Origin: UBA12170 sp964293475
GTDB lineage: Bacteria; Bacteroidota; Bacteroidia; Bacteroidales; UBA12170
Assembly: GCA_964293475.1 (NCBI GenBank)
Contig: CAXYYJ010000029.1
Span: 5,975 to 69,974 of the forward strand
Length of the DNA stretch: 64,000 nucleotides
Reading direction: 5' to 3'
Every line of letters starts with the position of its first letter. The first letter of the stretch is position 1. Made by a program: the position numbers and the translations under genes. Below the pieces are notes generated by a model that saw nothing but the letters and a program-made list of their open reading frames with translations, searched no databases and was not told where the DNA came from. Positions 26,684-33,761 of this stretch are shown here, one piece after another.

Positions 26684-28021
26684 TTAAAAAATTAAGGTAA
26701 AAACACTGCCTGTTCCATGAATAGATTTTACAAAAATATTGCCCTTGTGCAGGTGCATTATTTGTCGGCTCAAACTCAAGCCAATCCCCGAGCCTTCGGC
26801 TTTGGAAGTGAAAAAGGGCATAAAAATTTTATCCATCATTTCGGGCTTAATTCCATGCCCATTGTCAGCAACTTCTATGACAACATGGTCGTTTTTGTTA
26901 AATCGGCTGCTGAGTATTATTTGGGGGTTTTCTCTGTTTTCCAGAGCATGATGTGCATTGATGAGCAGATTTATCAAAACCTGTTCTATGAGATGTGGAT
27001 CGGCTTTAATGCTGATATCTTCGGGAATGGTGTTTATTTGAACATCCAAATCAGAAGTTCCTGTTCGGTGAAGCAAAAGCAATTTTGCATCGAAAAGCAA
27101 ATCTTTTACCACAACCTGCTGAAAATTGGGCTGCGGAATGCGGGTAAGATCGCGGTAAAGGGTAACAAAGTTCAACAAGCCATCGCTTCGGCGGCTTATG
27201 GTGCTCAGTGCCTGCTGTATACTCTCCAAATCCTCTGTCTCCATTTCCTGATTTTTATCATCAGGAAGCATCTGCATCACCGTGGATGCCAGCGATGAAA
27301 TAGGGGTTATGGAATTCATAATTTCGTGGGTCAAAACCCTGATAAGCTGTTGCCAGCTGTCAACTTCCTTTCGCTCAAGTTCGGAGTGAATGTTTTTAAT
27401 ACTGATTAAAACATATTCTTCTCCCTTTTTTTTGTACTCGGTGGCTTGTACCGACAATTGCATGAGCTCTTCTTCCTGATAGAGTTTAATGAGTTTGCTC
27501 TCGTCCTGTCGCAGGTGGAGCAGTTTTCCGGGAAGTTCCTCGTCAATAATGGCAAGTTCCTTAATATGTTTCAGGGTGTTGATTTTAAACAGTTGTTTCA
27601 AAGCATTGTTATAGATGTCCACCTGTCCATCTTTGCGGAAAGTAATAATGCCAATGGAAAGATGCTGAACTATGGTTTGAAGCTGATGGTGATGATCTTC
27701 TTTTTCGGCACGGGTTTTTACAAATTGCTGAATCACCTGGTTAAAGCTGTCGTTGAGAGCATTAAAACTTTCCCCTTTGTTCTCCGAGACAAAGCTGCTC
27801 GTAAAGTCATTGTATTTAATATTTTCGAAGAAACGGGTAAGCTTTTTGTTGGTTTGCTCCACGTATTTAATGAGAAGGGCAATTTGAGTAATCAAAATCA
27901 CCACGCTTATGGTTGAAGAAATATAGTTTTTACTTTGAAAGAGCCACACAATGAGAAAGGCGTTGATGAGAATAAACACCAGCCTCACAATCACGCTGCT
28001 CCTAAAAGTATTAGAGATCAT
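26684..28021 (-). CDS. NtrY-like membrane sensor histidine kinase
   Basis: 445 residues. Two membrane helices (about 10-28 and 33-52) with almost no periplasmic loop, a coiled-coil/HAMP-like linker, a PAS domain (QHLSIGIITFRKDGQVDIYNNALKQLF), HisKA with the unusual box LTHEIMNSITPISSLAS, and HATPase_c (NLLINAHHAL, ADNGHGI, GSGIGLSL). The absence of a sensing loop suggests it detects an intramembrane or cytoplasmic cue. Its start overlaps the end of the sigma-54 regulator gene by 11 bases, making the two an obvious two-component pair. Confidence 0.9.
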   Translation of the reverse strand: MISNTFRSSVIVRLVFILINAFLIVWLFQSKNYISSTISVVILITQIALLIKYVEQTNKKLTRFFENIKYNDFTSSFVSENKGESFNALNDSFNQVIQQFVKTRAEKEDHHHQLQTIVQHLSIGIITFRKDGQVDIYNNALKQLFKINTLKHIKELAIIDEELPGKLLHLRQDESKLIKLYQEEELMQLSVQATEYKKKGEEYVLISIKNIHSELERKEVDSWQQLIRVLTHEIMNSITPISSLASTVMQMLPDDKNQEMETEDLESIQQALSTISRRSDGLLNFVTLYRDLTRIPQPNFQQVVVKDLLFDAKLLLLHRTGTSDLDVQINTIPEDISIKADPHLIEQVLINLLINAHHALENRENPQIILSSRFNKNDHVVIEVADNGHGIKPEMMDKIFMPFFTSKAEGSGIGLSLSRQIMHLHKGNIFVKSIHGTGSVFTLIF

Positions 28022-29387
28022 ATTTTTCTATTCTGCGGTAAAGTGAAGCTCTTGTAAGTCCCAGTTCACGGGCTGCTTTGGTAATATTTCCCCCGTGTTT
28101 ATCAATTACTTTCCTGATAAGGATTTTTTCGGTGTCTTCCAGATTCAGATTGTCGGCATTGAGCAAAGCATTTTTGTGAATGGGTTTGCTCAGAAAGAAA
28201 TCGTGGGCTTGCAGCGTATTGCTTTCGCTCATAATAACGGCGCGCTCCACGGTGTGTTGTAATTCTCTGATATTGCCTGGCCAGCTATGCTTTTTGAGTC
28301 TTTTGGCAGCCGCAACACTAAGCCTTTTGGTATCGAGCTTATATTTTTTGCAATACATCCCCAGAAAATAATCTACCAAATCGGGGATATCGTCGGTTCG
28401 GTCGCGCAGGGGAGGGATATTGATTTCAACGGTATTCACTCTGTAAAGCAAATCCTGTCTGAATTTTCCTTCTTCCACCATTTGATACAAAGGCATATTG
28501 GTAGCGCAAATAACTCTAACATCGATTTCGGTTTCCATATGGGTTCCCAGCCTCACAATTTTGCGGCTTTGAAGCACCGATAAAAGCTTGGATTGCAGGC
28601 CATAACTCAAATTTCCGATCTCGTCGAGAAAAATGGTGCCACGGTTTGCAGCTTCAAACCTTCCTGCACGGTCTTCTTTGGCATCGGTAAAAGCACCTTT
28701 TTTGTATCCAAAGAGCTCACTCTCAAACAGCGATTCGGTAATGGCTCCCAGATCCACAGTAACAAAAACTTCGTTTTTTCGGTTCGAAGCTCTGTGTATA
28801 GCTCTGGCAATCATCTCTTTGCCGGTTCCATTTTCGCCAAGCAGTAGAATATTGGCGTCGGTTTTGGCCACTTTTTGCACTGTATTTAAAACCTGACTGA
28901 TGGAGCTCGAATTTCCAATAACCTCCCCAAAGGATGAATCGGCATCAGAAATCAGCACTTTTTGCTTGCTTTTCAGGTTTTCCAGCTCCTTCTTCGATTC
29001 GCGGATTTGAATGTTGGCGGTTATTTCGGCCAATAATTTCTTATTATCCCAGGGCTTAAGGATAAAATTGGTGGCGCCCTCCTTGATTCCTTGAACCGCA
29101 AGTTCGATGTCACCGTAGCCGGTGATAAATATGACCACCGCTGCCGGGTCAAGCTCCAGAATTTTATTCAACCATAAAAACCCCTCCTTTCCGCTTGTGG
29201 CATCCTTCGAAAAATTCATATCCAATAAAAAGATATCGTAGTTTTCGTTGCGCATCAAATCGGGAATATGTGCAGGGTTGTTTTCTGTGTGTACAACGGT
29301 AAAGTATTGACGAAGAAAAAGCTTGGCTGCCAACAGCACATCCTTATCATCATCTATAATTAATATCTTGGCTTCTGACTTTGACAT
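28011..29387 (-). CDS. Sigma-54-dependent NtrC-family response regulator
   Basis: 458 residues from the ATG at 29385-29387 (MSKSEAKILIIDDDKD). The longer frame to 29414 adds nine residues before the conserved receiver start. Receiver with IDDDKD and LLDMNF phospho-acceptor, then an AAA+ domain: Walker A GENGTGKE, Walker B GTIFLDEIGNL, and a C-terminal Fis-type helix-turn-helix (NITKAARELGLTRASLYRRIEKY). The sigma-54-contact loop reads GAFTDA rather than GAFTGA. It is co-transcribed with the NtrY-like kinase. The divergent neighbour operon has a sigma-54-like promoter, making it the likely target. Confidence 0.92.
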   Translation of the reverse strand: MSKSEAKILIIDDDKDVLLAAKLFLRQYFTVVHTENNPAHIPDLMRNENYDIFLLDMNFSKDATSGKEGFLWLNKILELDPAAVVIFITGYGDIELAVQGIKEGATNFILKPWDNKKLLAEITANIQIRESKKELENLKSKQKVLISDADSSFGEVIGNSSSISQVLNTVQKVAKTDANILLLGENGTGKEMIARAIHRASNRKNEVFVTVDLGAITESLFESELFGYKKGAFTDAKEDRAGRFEAANRGTIFLDEIGNLSYGLQSKLLSVLQSRKIVRLGTHMETEIDVRVICATNMPLYQMVEEGKFRQDLLYRVNTVEINIPPLRDRTDDIPDLVDYFLGMYCKKYKLDTKRLSVAAAKRLKKHSWPGNIRELQHTVERAVIMSESNTLQAHDFFLSKPIHKNALLNADNLNLEDTEKILIRKVIDKHGGNITKAARELGLTRASLYRRIEKYDL

Positions 29388-29484
29388 ATAAAAAATTTGT
29401 TCGTAAATGTACAAAAAAATGAACGCATGCGAACATTTTATTAAAAATTAACTTTGATGAAACTCTATGATAATCAGCTAATCA

Positions 29485-29500
29485 AGTGGTTGTAACCACT
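29485..29500. promoter_or_regulatory. Palindrome next to the sigma-54-like promoter
   Basis: AGTGGTT-GT-AACCACT is a 7-base inverted repeat with a 2-base centre. It ends where the -24 box begins, in the 172-base gap between the NtrC-type regulator and the operon starting at 29560. It could bind the regulator dimer or another factor. Enhancers of sigma-54 promoters usually lie 80 or more bases upstream, so direct activation from here would be unusual. Confidence 0.45.
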
Positions 29501-29515
29501 GGCATTATATTTGGT
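29500..29515 (+). promoter_or_regulatory. Sigma-54-like (-24/-12) promoter
   Basis: TGGCAT-TATAT-TTGGT has the -24 GG and -12 dinucleotide 12 bases apart as in TGGCAC-N5-TTGCA; the -12 GC is GG here. It lies 45 bases before the ATG at 29560 and immediately beside a sigma-54 activator gene, so activation by that regulator is the natural inference. Confidence 0.55.
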
Positions 29516-29559
29516 CGGAACAATTTGGTAATCTTAGTGAACCACTAAATTTTTATAAC

Positions 29560-30021
29560 ATGGAGATTCATATTTTAACAACAAACCCCATGATCGAGCT
29601 CAATAAAAGGCTCCACCAGCGACACGCAAAATTCAACGGATTCTTGCATGAACTTAATGATAAAAACATTCCCAGCGAAATAGCAAAGACTATCAATGGT
29701 CATTTGGGTGAACTTAATAGTTTTAGTGGAAGTGGCTCTGGTTATTCAAGATTATTGAGAAAAAAACAGTGGAAGATAGTTACTTTACTCGAGAAGGAAC
29801 TCAAAATTGTTCCGAAAAACTACTACCGCAACCTGTGGATGATATTGGGAATGTCTGCCATTGGTCTTCCCATCGGCATTGCCCTTGGCATAGCACTGCA
29901 ACAAATGGGTTTAATGGGGGCTGGTGTTCCTTTTGGAATGGCCGTTGGAATAGCCATTGGCTCTGTTTTGGATAAAAAAGCAAAAGAGAAAGGAAAACAG
30001 TTGGATTTCGAAATGAGTTAA
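29560..30021 (+). CDS. Small membrane protein with glycine-zipper helices
   Basis: 153 residues, not recognised as a named family. The N-terminal 90 residues are charged, mostly helical and cytoplasmic-looking. The C-terminus has two short glycine-spaced helices (MILGMSAIGLPIGIALGIAL and VPFGMAVGIAIGSVL) and a Lys-rich end. Glycine-zipper helices favour close packing and oligomers in the membrane. It is the first gene behind the sigma-54-like promoter and lies upstream of an ABC transporter, suggesting an accessory or stress-response role. Function unknown. Confidence 0.75.
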   Translation: MEIHILTTNPMIELNKRLHQRHAKFNGFLHELNDKNIPSEIAKTINGHLGELNSFSGSGSGYSRLLRKKQWKIVTLLEKELKIVPKNYYRNLWMILGMSAIGLPIGIALGIALQQMGLMGAGVPFGMAVGIAIGSVLDKKAKEKGKQLDFEMS

Positions 30022-30073
30022 AAGAATCTGCTCAAAGTTTATAAAAAGGTTCATTATTAAAATGTAGGAAAAT

Positions 30074-30259
30074 ATGAAAACACGACTAATTATCGGTTAT
30101 AGCATGGCCATTCTGGGTTGGGCTATAATTTTCTGGAATGCTTTTGCTTATCTTAGCCAGTTCAATATGATCAAAATCAATATTGGAATTGGACTTATTT
30201 TGGCAGCTGTTGGGTCATTTCTAATTAAAAAGGGCAATGAAAAGCGAAGAACTTCATAG
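30074..30259 (+). CDS. Two-helix small membrane protein
   Basis: 61 residues: MKTRLIIGYSMAILGWAII begins the first helix and a second (NIGIGLILAAVGSFLI) follows, ending in a basic tail KKGNEKRRTS. There is no recognised family. It lies 52 bases after the glycine-zipper gene and 63 bases before the ABC ATPase, on the same strand. Length and placement suggest a real gene, but support is compositional only. Confidence 0.55.
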   Translation: MKTRLIIGYSMAILGWAIIFWNAFAYLSQFNMIKINIGIGLILAAVGSFLIKKGNEKRRTS

Positions 30260-30322
30260 CTGTTAAGGATTGAATTAAAATATCAGTCCAAATTTTATTG
30301 TAGTTAAACTGATTGATGAAAA

Positions 30323-31009
30323 ATGATACGGTTAAGAAATTTAAGTAAAGTATACAGAACCAGTGAGGTAGAAACCATTGCACTTCGCGATGTGAATCTT
30401 GAGGTTAAAAAAGGCGAGTTTTTAGCCATCATGGGTCCGTCGGGCTGTGGTAAAACTACCTTGCTCAATGTGCTTGGTCTGCTCGACTTCCCATCGGAAG
30501 GTACTTATTTTTTCAATGGCGAGAATATCACCTTTAAATCGGAACGTTTGCGGTCTCAGCTTCGAAAAACACATATGGGCTTTATCTTTCAGAATTTCAA
30601 CCTTATAGAAGAACTCAATGTCTATGAAAATGTGGAACTTCCACTCATTTATATGGGGATGAAACTGCCGGAAAGAAAGGAGAAAGTGACTGCCATTCTC
30701 GAAAAAATGCAGATTATCCACCGAAAATATACCTTCCCCAATCAGCTTAGCGGAGGGCAACAACAACGGGTTGCAGTGGCAAGGGCTGTGGTAGCAGCTC
30801 CACAGGTTATTTTAGCCGACGAACCCACGGGTAATCTTGACTCAGCTCATGGCGAAGAAGTAATGCGACTGCTCGATGAGGTGAATAAATCGGGTACCAC
30901 CATCATCATGGTAACTCATTCCCAGCGTGATGCGTCATACAGTAACCGGGTTTTGCGACTGTTCGATGGCCAAATTATTAATGAAAATATCCTTCAAAAG
31001 TTTTCATAA
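30323..31009 (+). CDS. ABC transporter ATP-binding protein (MacB/LolD type)
   Basis: 228 residues, the normal size for a single nucleotide-binding domain. Walker A GPSGCGKTT, Q-loop FIFQNFNLIEELNV, signature LSGGQQQRVAVARAVV, Walker B VILADEPTGNLDS and H-loop MVTHS are all intact. The NLIEELNVYENVELPL region is typical of the MacB/LolD/FtsE-like class that works with FtsX-fold permeases. The matching permease is the gene at 31299. Together they likely form a mechanotransmission-type complex acting on envelope lipids, lipoproteins or peptides. Confidence 0.93.
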   Translation: MIRLRNLSKVYRTSEVETIALRDVNLEVKKGEFLAIMGPSGCGKTTLLNVLGLLDFPSEGTYFFNGENITFKSERLRSQLRKTHMGFIFQNFNLIEELNVYENVELPLIYMGMKLPERKEKVTAILEKMQIIHRKYTFPNQLSGGQQQRVAVARAVVAAPQVILADEPTGNLDSAHGEEVMRLLDEVNKSGTTIIMVTHSQRDASYSNRVLRLFDGQIINENILQKFS

Positions 31010-31019
31010 TCAATAGGCC

Positions 31020-31286
31020 ATGGCAAGAGAAATAAAAATATTAATCCCCGACCAATTACCTGGTGAAGCACAGGAGATTTTCGTATATCGAAATAATAAG
31101 CCTGTAATGCAATATCGCAGCGAGATATTTCAATTCAACCCCTCCATGGTCAATTTTTCCAGAGCCGATTTTGTAAAAGAATGCATCGATAATTATGATA
31201 CAAATTATGAAGTAGCTCATATTGACTTGTTTAAACCCCACGAAATTGCAATAATATTTCAGCGGAAACAAAATGAAAACGGGTAA
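31020..31286 (+). CDS. Small uncharacterised protein between ABC subunits
   Basis: 88 residues, no signal peptide or membrane helix. The sequence (MAREIKILIPDQLPGEAQ...) is not one I recognise. It is mixed alpha/beta-looking with several aromatic and acidic positions. It starts 10 bases after the ATPase stop and ends 12 bases before the permease start, so it is certainly in the operon. It could be a cytosolic partner or regulator of the ATPase. Confidence 0.65.
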   Translation: MAREIKILIPDQLPGEAQEIFVYRNNKPVMQYRSEIFQFNPSMVNFSRADFVKECIDNYDTNYEVAHIDLFKPHEIAIIFQRKQNENG

Positions 31287-31298
31287 GGGGAGAAGCAC

Positions 31299-33755
31299 AT
31301 GCTGAAAAATGTAGTTAAAACGAGTTTTAGGTTTCTGAGTAAAAACAGATACTACACGCTGATAAACGTCCTGGGTTTGTCTTTGGGTCTGGGAACCAGT
31401 ATATTGATTTTTATCTACATCACCGACGAACTCAGTTTTGACAAGTTTCATAAAGATTACGAAAATATATATCGCGTTCAGGAGCGTTATGAATGGGATG
31501 ATTATACCCAGGGCTGGGCCACCTGCGATGGAAGCATGGCTCCCCGAATTGCCCAAAGTCCGGTAGAGAATGTCAAAGTGTGCAGGCTCATGACTTATTT
31601 TAACCCCCCATTTCTCTACGCCAATGCACGTTCAGCCAATAGTGGTCAGGTAATTTTTGCCGATTCAGGTTTTCTCGATGTGTTTTCTTTTCCCATGGTC
31701 ACATCTGTTGAAAATGCCAGCCTAAACCACCCCTTCGATCTCATGATTTCCGAAAAAATTGCCCACCAACTATTTGGAGTAAGCAATGTCGTTGGCCAAA
31801 AGATTGATGCCGATGGTGAACAGTTTGTGGTAACTGGGGTTTTTAAAGAGGTTCCAACCCAATCGCACCTCAATTTCGATGTGGTTTTCTCTATGGAGCT
31901 GCTTCGTAAAGCATTTCCCGAGGTTGACAGTGCAGGACCCATAGCATTTTATACTTATTTCAAATCGCCCGACCAAAAGTCGACCAATGAGTTGCATGAT
32001 TATCTTGTGGCCAATCAAGCGAAGAATGTAGCCAAATTATTGGCCATGGAAACCGATTCCACCAAAAAGAAAAACAACCTGATGGCCGATATTTTGTTTA
32101 TCCCCATCAACGATATTCATTTAAAGAGCCACGCTGAGAAGGAATTTCAAACCAATGGCAATTACGACTACATATTTATTTACTTCACCATTGCCATTTT
32201 CATACTTCTTCTGGCTTCTATTAATTATATAAACCTTGCTACAGCAAGTTCCATTATAAGGTCAAGAGAAATAGGGGTTCGGAAAATTCTGGGGGCGCAA
32301 AAGAAAAATGTCTTTTTCCATTTCATCAGCGAGGCATTCATTCTGGTGCTCACGTCCACCGTAGCGGCTTTGGTTTTTGTGGAGCTAAGCTTCCCTACTT
32401 TCAATTCTTTTGTTGGTAAAAATCTGTCTGTCAGCATGATTTGGTCCACAGAGATTTTGGTTTTTATCATTTTAACTGTTGTGGTTTTAACCATTCTTTC
32501 GGGTTTTTACCCCAGCCTTTTCATGTCATCCTTTAATCCGCTCTCGGTTTTATCGAATCGATTAAATGCTCAAAAAAACAATAGACTCAACTTGATTTTG
32601 CGTCGAATTCTCGTCATTTCTCAATTCAGCATTGCGGTGTTTCTCTCCATAGCTAGTATTGTTGTTTTTCAGCAACTTAGCTTTATTAAAACCCAGGATT
32701 TGGGCTTCAAACGTGACCATGTAATGGTGGTTCCTCTTCATGGAGAAAACAGCCTTTTGCATTTGAACGAATTGAAGGACGATTTTCTGAAAACGAATGG
32801 CATTGTGTCGGTTACCGGCAGCAGTAATATTCCGGGGGAAAGGTTTGGATATTACGGCATCTATCTACCCTCGCTTGAGCCATTGAGCGATACGAGTAGC
32901 AAAGGAGCTAAATCAGGCCCTTATTTGGGAATGCGGATGCTCTGTGTCGATCACGATTTTTTGAGCTCATTTGGCTTTGAAATTGTCGAGGGACGAACTT
33001 TCAATGTCGATATTTGGTCAGATAGCAATGCTTTTATCCTGAACGAAGCCGCGGTGAAAAAATATCAGATTGACAGGCCCATTGGCAAGGATGTCATCTT
33101 TAACTATGCCGTGAATCAACCCAAAAAGGGAAAAATTATTGGAGTGGTAAAAGACTTTCACTATGCATCATTGCATTCGGAAGTAGAGCCACTTATGATT
33201 CAAATTTTTCCCCCGTTTTATCGCTACGTTATTCTAAAAGTTGAGGCAGAAAATTCCACAGCCCTCATTGGTGAAATTGAAAGAAAATGGTATAAACACC
33301 TGCCGCACACCCCATTCCGATATAATTTTCTCGACGAATCCTACAATGAAATATATTCAGCCGATAACAGGCTTGGGCGAATTTTTTATTTCTTTACGGT
33401 GGTTGCCTTATTTTTGGCTGCATTGGGCTTGTATGGCCTGGTGGCTTTTATCTCCGAGCAGCGAAAAGCAGAAATAGGAATACGTAAAATTTTAGGGGCT
33501 TCCATCGGAAGGCTCATGTTTACCATGTCGCGCGAGTTTGTACTGCTCATTTTTGTAAGCAATGTAATTGCCTGGATTCCAGCCTGGTATTTTATGAAGA
33601 GCTGGCTCAGTGGCTTTGCCTTCCGAATTGAGCTTAGTATTTGGCCTTTTGTCTATACCAGCGTTCTCTCGCTTCTCATCGGTCTGATTACCATTAGTAT
33701 AAAGACCTGGCTCACTTCCAAAGCCAATCCGGCAGATATTCTCAGCAATAAATAA
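31299..33755 (+). CDS. FtsX-like ABC permease with two MacB-PCD/FtsX units
   Basis: 818 residues. The first membrane helix (about 20-42) is followed by a periplasmic MacB_PCD domain (DELSFDKFHKDYENIYRVQERY), then three helices of the first FtsX domain (IREIGVRKILGAQ-type loop). A second PCD and a second FtsX domain (AEIGIRKILGASIGRLM) end at residue 818. The duplicated layout is typical of large Bacteroidota ABC permeases in antimicrobial-peptide or envelope-stress operons. It partners the ATPase at 30323. No HlyD or TolC gene accompanies it here. Transported substrate unknown. Confidence 0.9.
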   Translation: MLKNVVKTSFRFLSKNRYYTLINVLGLSLGLGTSILIFIYITDELSFDKFHKDYENIYRVQERYEWDDYTQGWATCDGSMAPRIAQSPVENVKVCRLMTYFNPPFLYANARSANSGQVIFADSGFLDVFSFPMVTSVENASLNHPFDLMISEKIAHQLFGVSNVVGQKIDADGEQFVVTGVFKEVPTQSHLNFDVVFSMELLRKAFPEVDSAGPIAFYTYFKSPDQKSTNELHDYLVANQAKNVAKLLAMETDSTKKKNNLMADILFIPINDIHLKSHAEKEFQTNGNYDYIFIYFTIAIFILLLASINYINLATASSIIRSREIGVRKILGAQKKNVFFHFISEAFILVLTSTVAALVFVELSFPTFNSFVGKNLSVSMIWSTEILVFIILTVVVLTILSGFYPSLFMSSFNPLSVLSNRLNAQKNNRLNLILRRILVISQFSIAVFLSIASIVVFQQLSFIKTQDLGFKRDHVMVVPLHGENSLLHLNELKDDFLKTNGIVSVTGSSNIPGERFGYYGIYLPSLEPLSDTSSKGAKSGPYLGMRMLCVDHDFLSSFGFEIVEGRTFNVDIWSDSNAFILNEAAVKKYQIDRPIGKDVIFNYAVNQPKKGKIIGVVKDFHYASLHSEVEPLMIQIFPPFYRYVILKVEAENSTALIGEIERKWYKHLPHTPFRYNFLDESYNEIYSADNRLGRIFYFFTVVALFLAALGLYGLVAFISEQRKAEIGIRKILGASIGRLMFTMSREFVLLIFVSNVIAWIPAWYFMKSWLSGFAFRIELSIWPFVYTSVLSLLIGLITISIKTWLTSKANPADILSNK

Positions 33756-33761
33756 ACGGTT

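Noticed and set aside
26717..27298. 193-codon plus-strand frame
   Set aside because: Mirror of the NtrY-like kinase catalytic domain; composition is unlike a protein gene.
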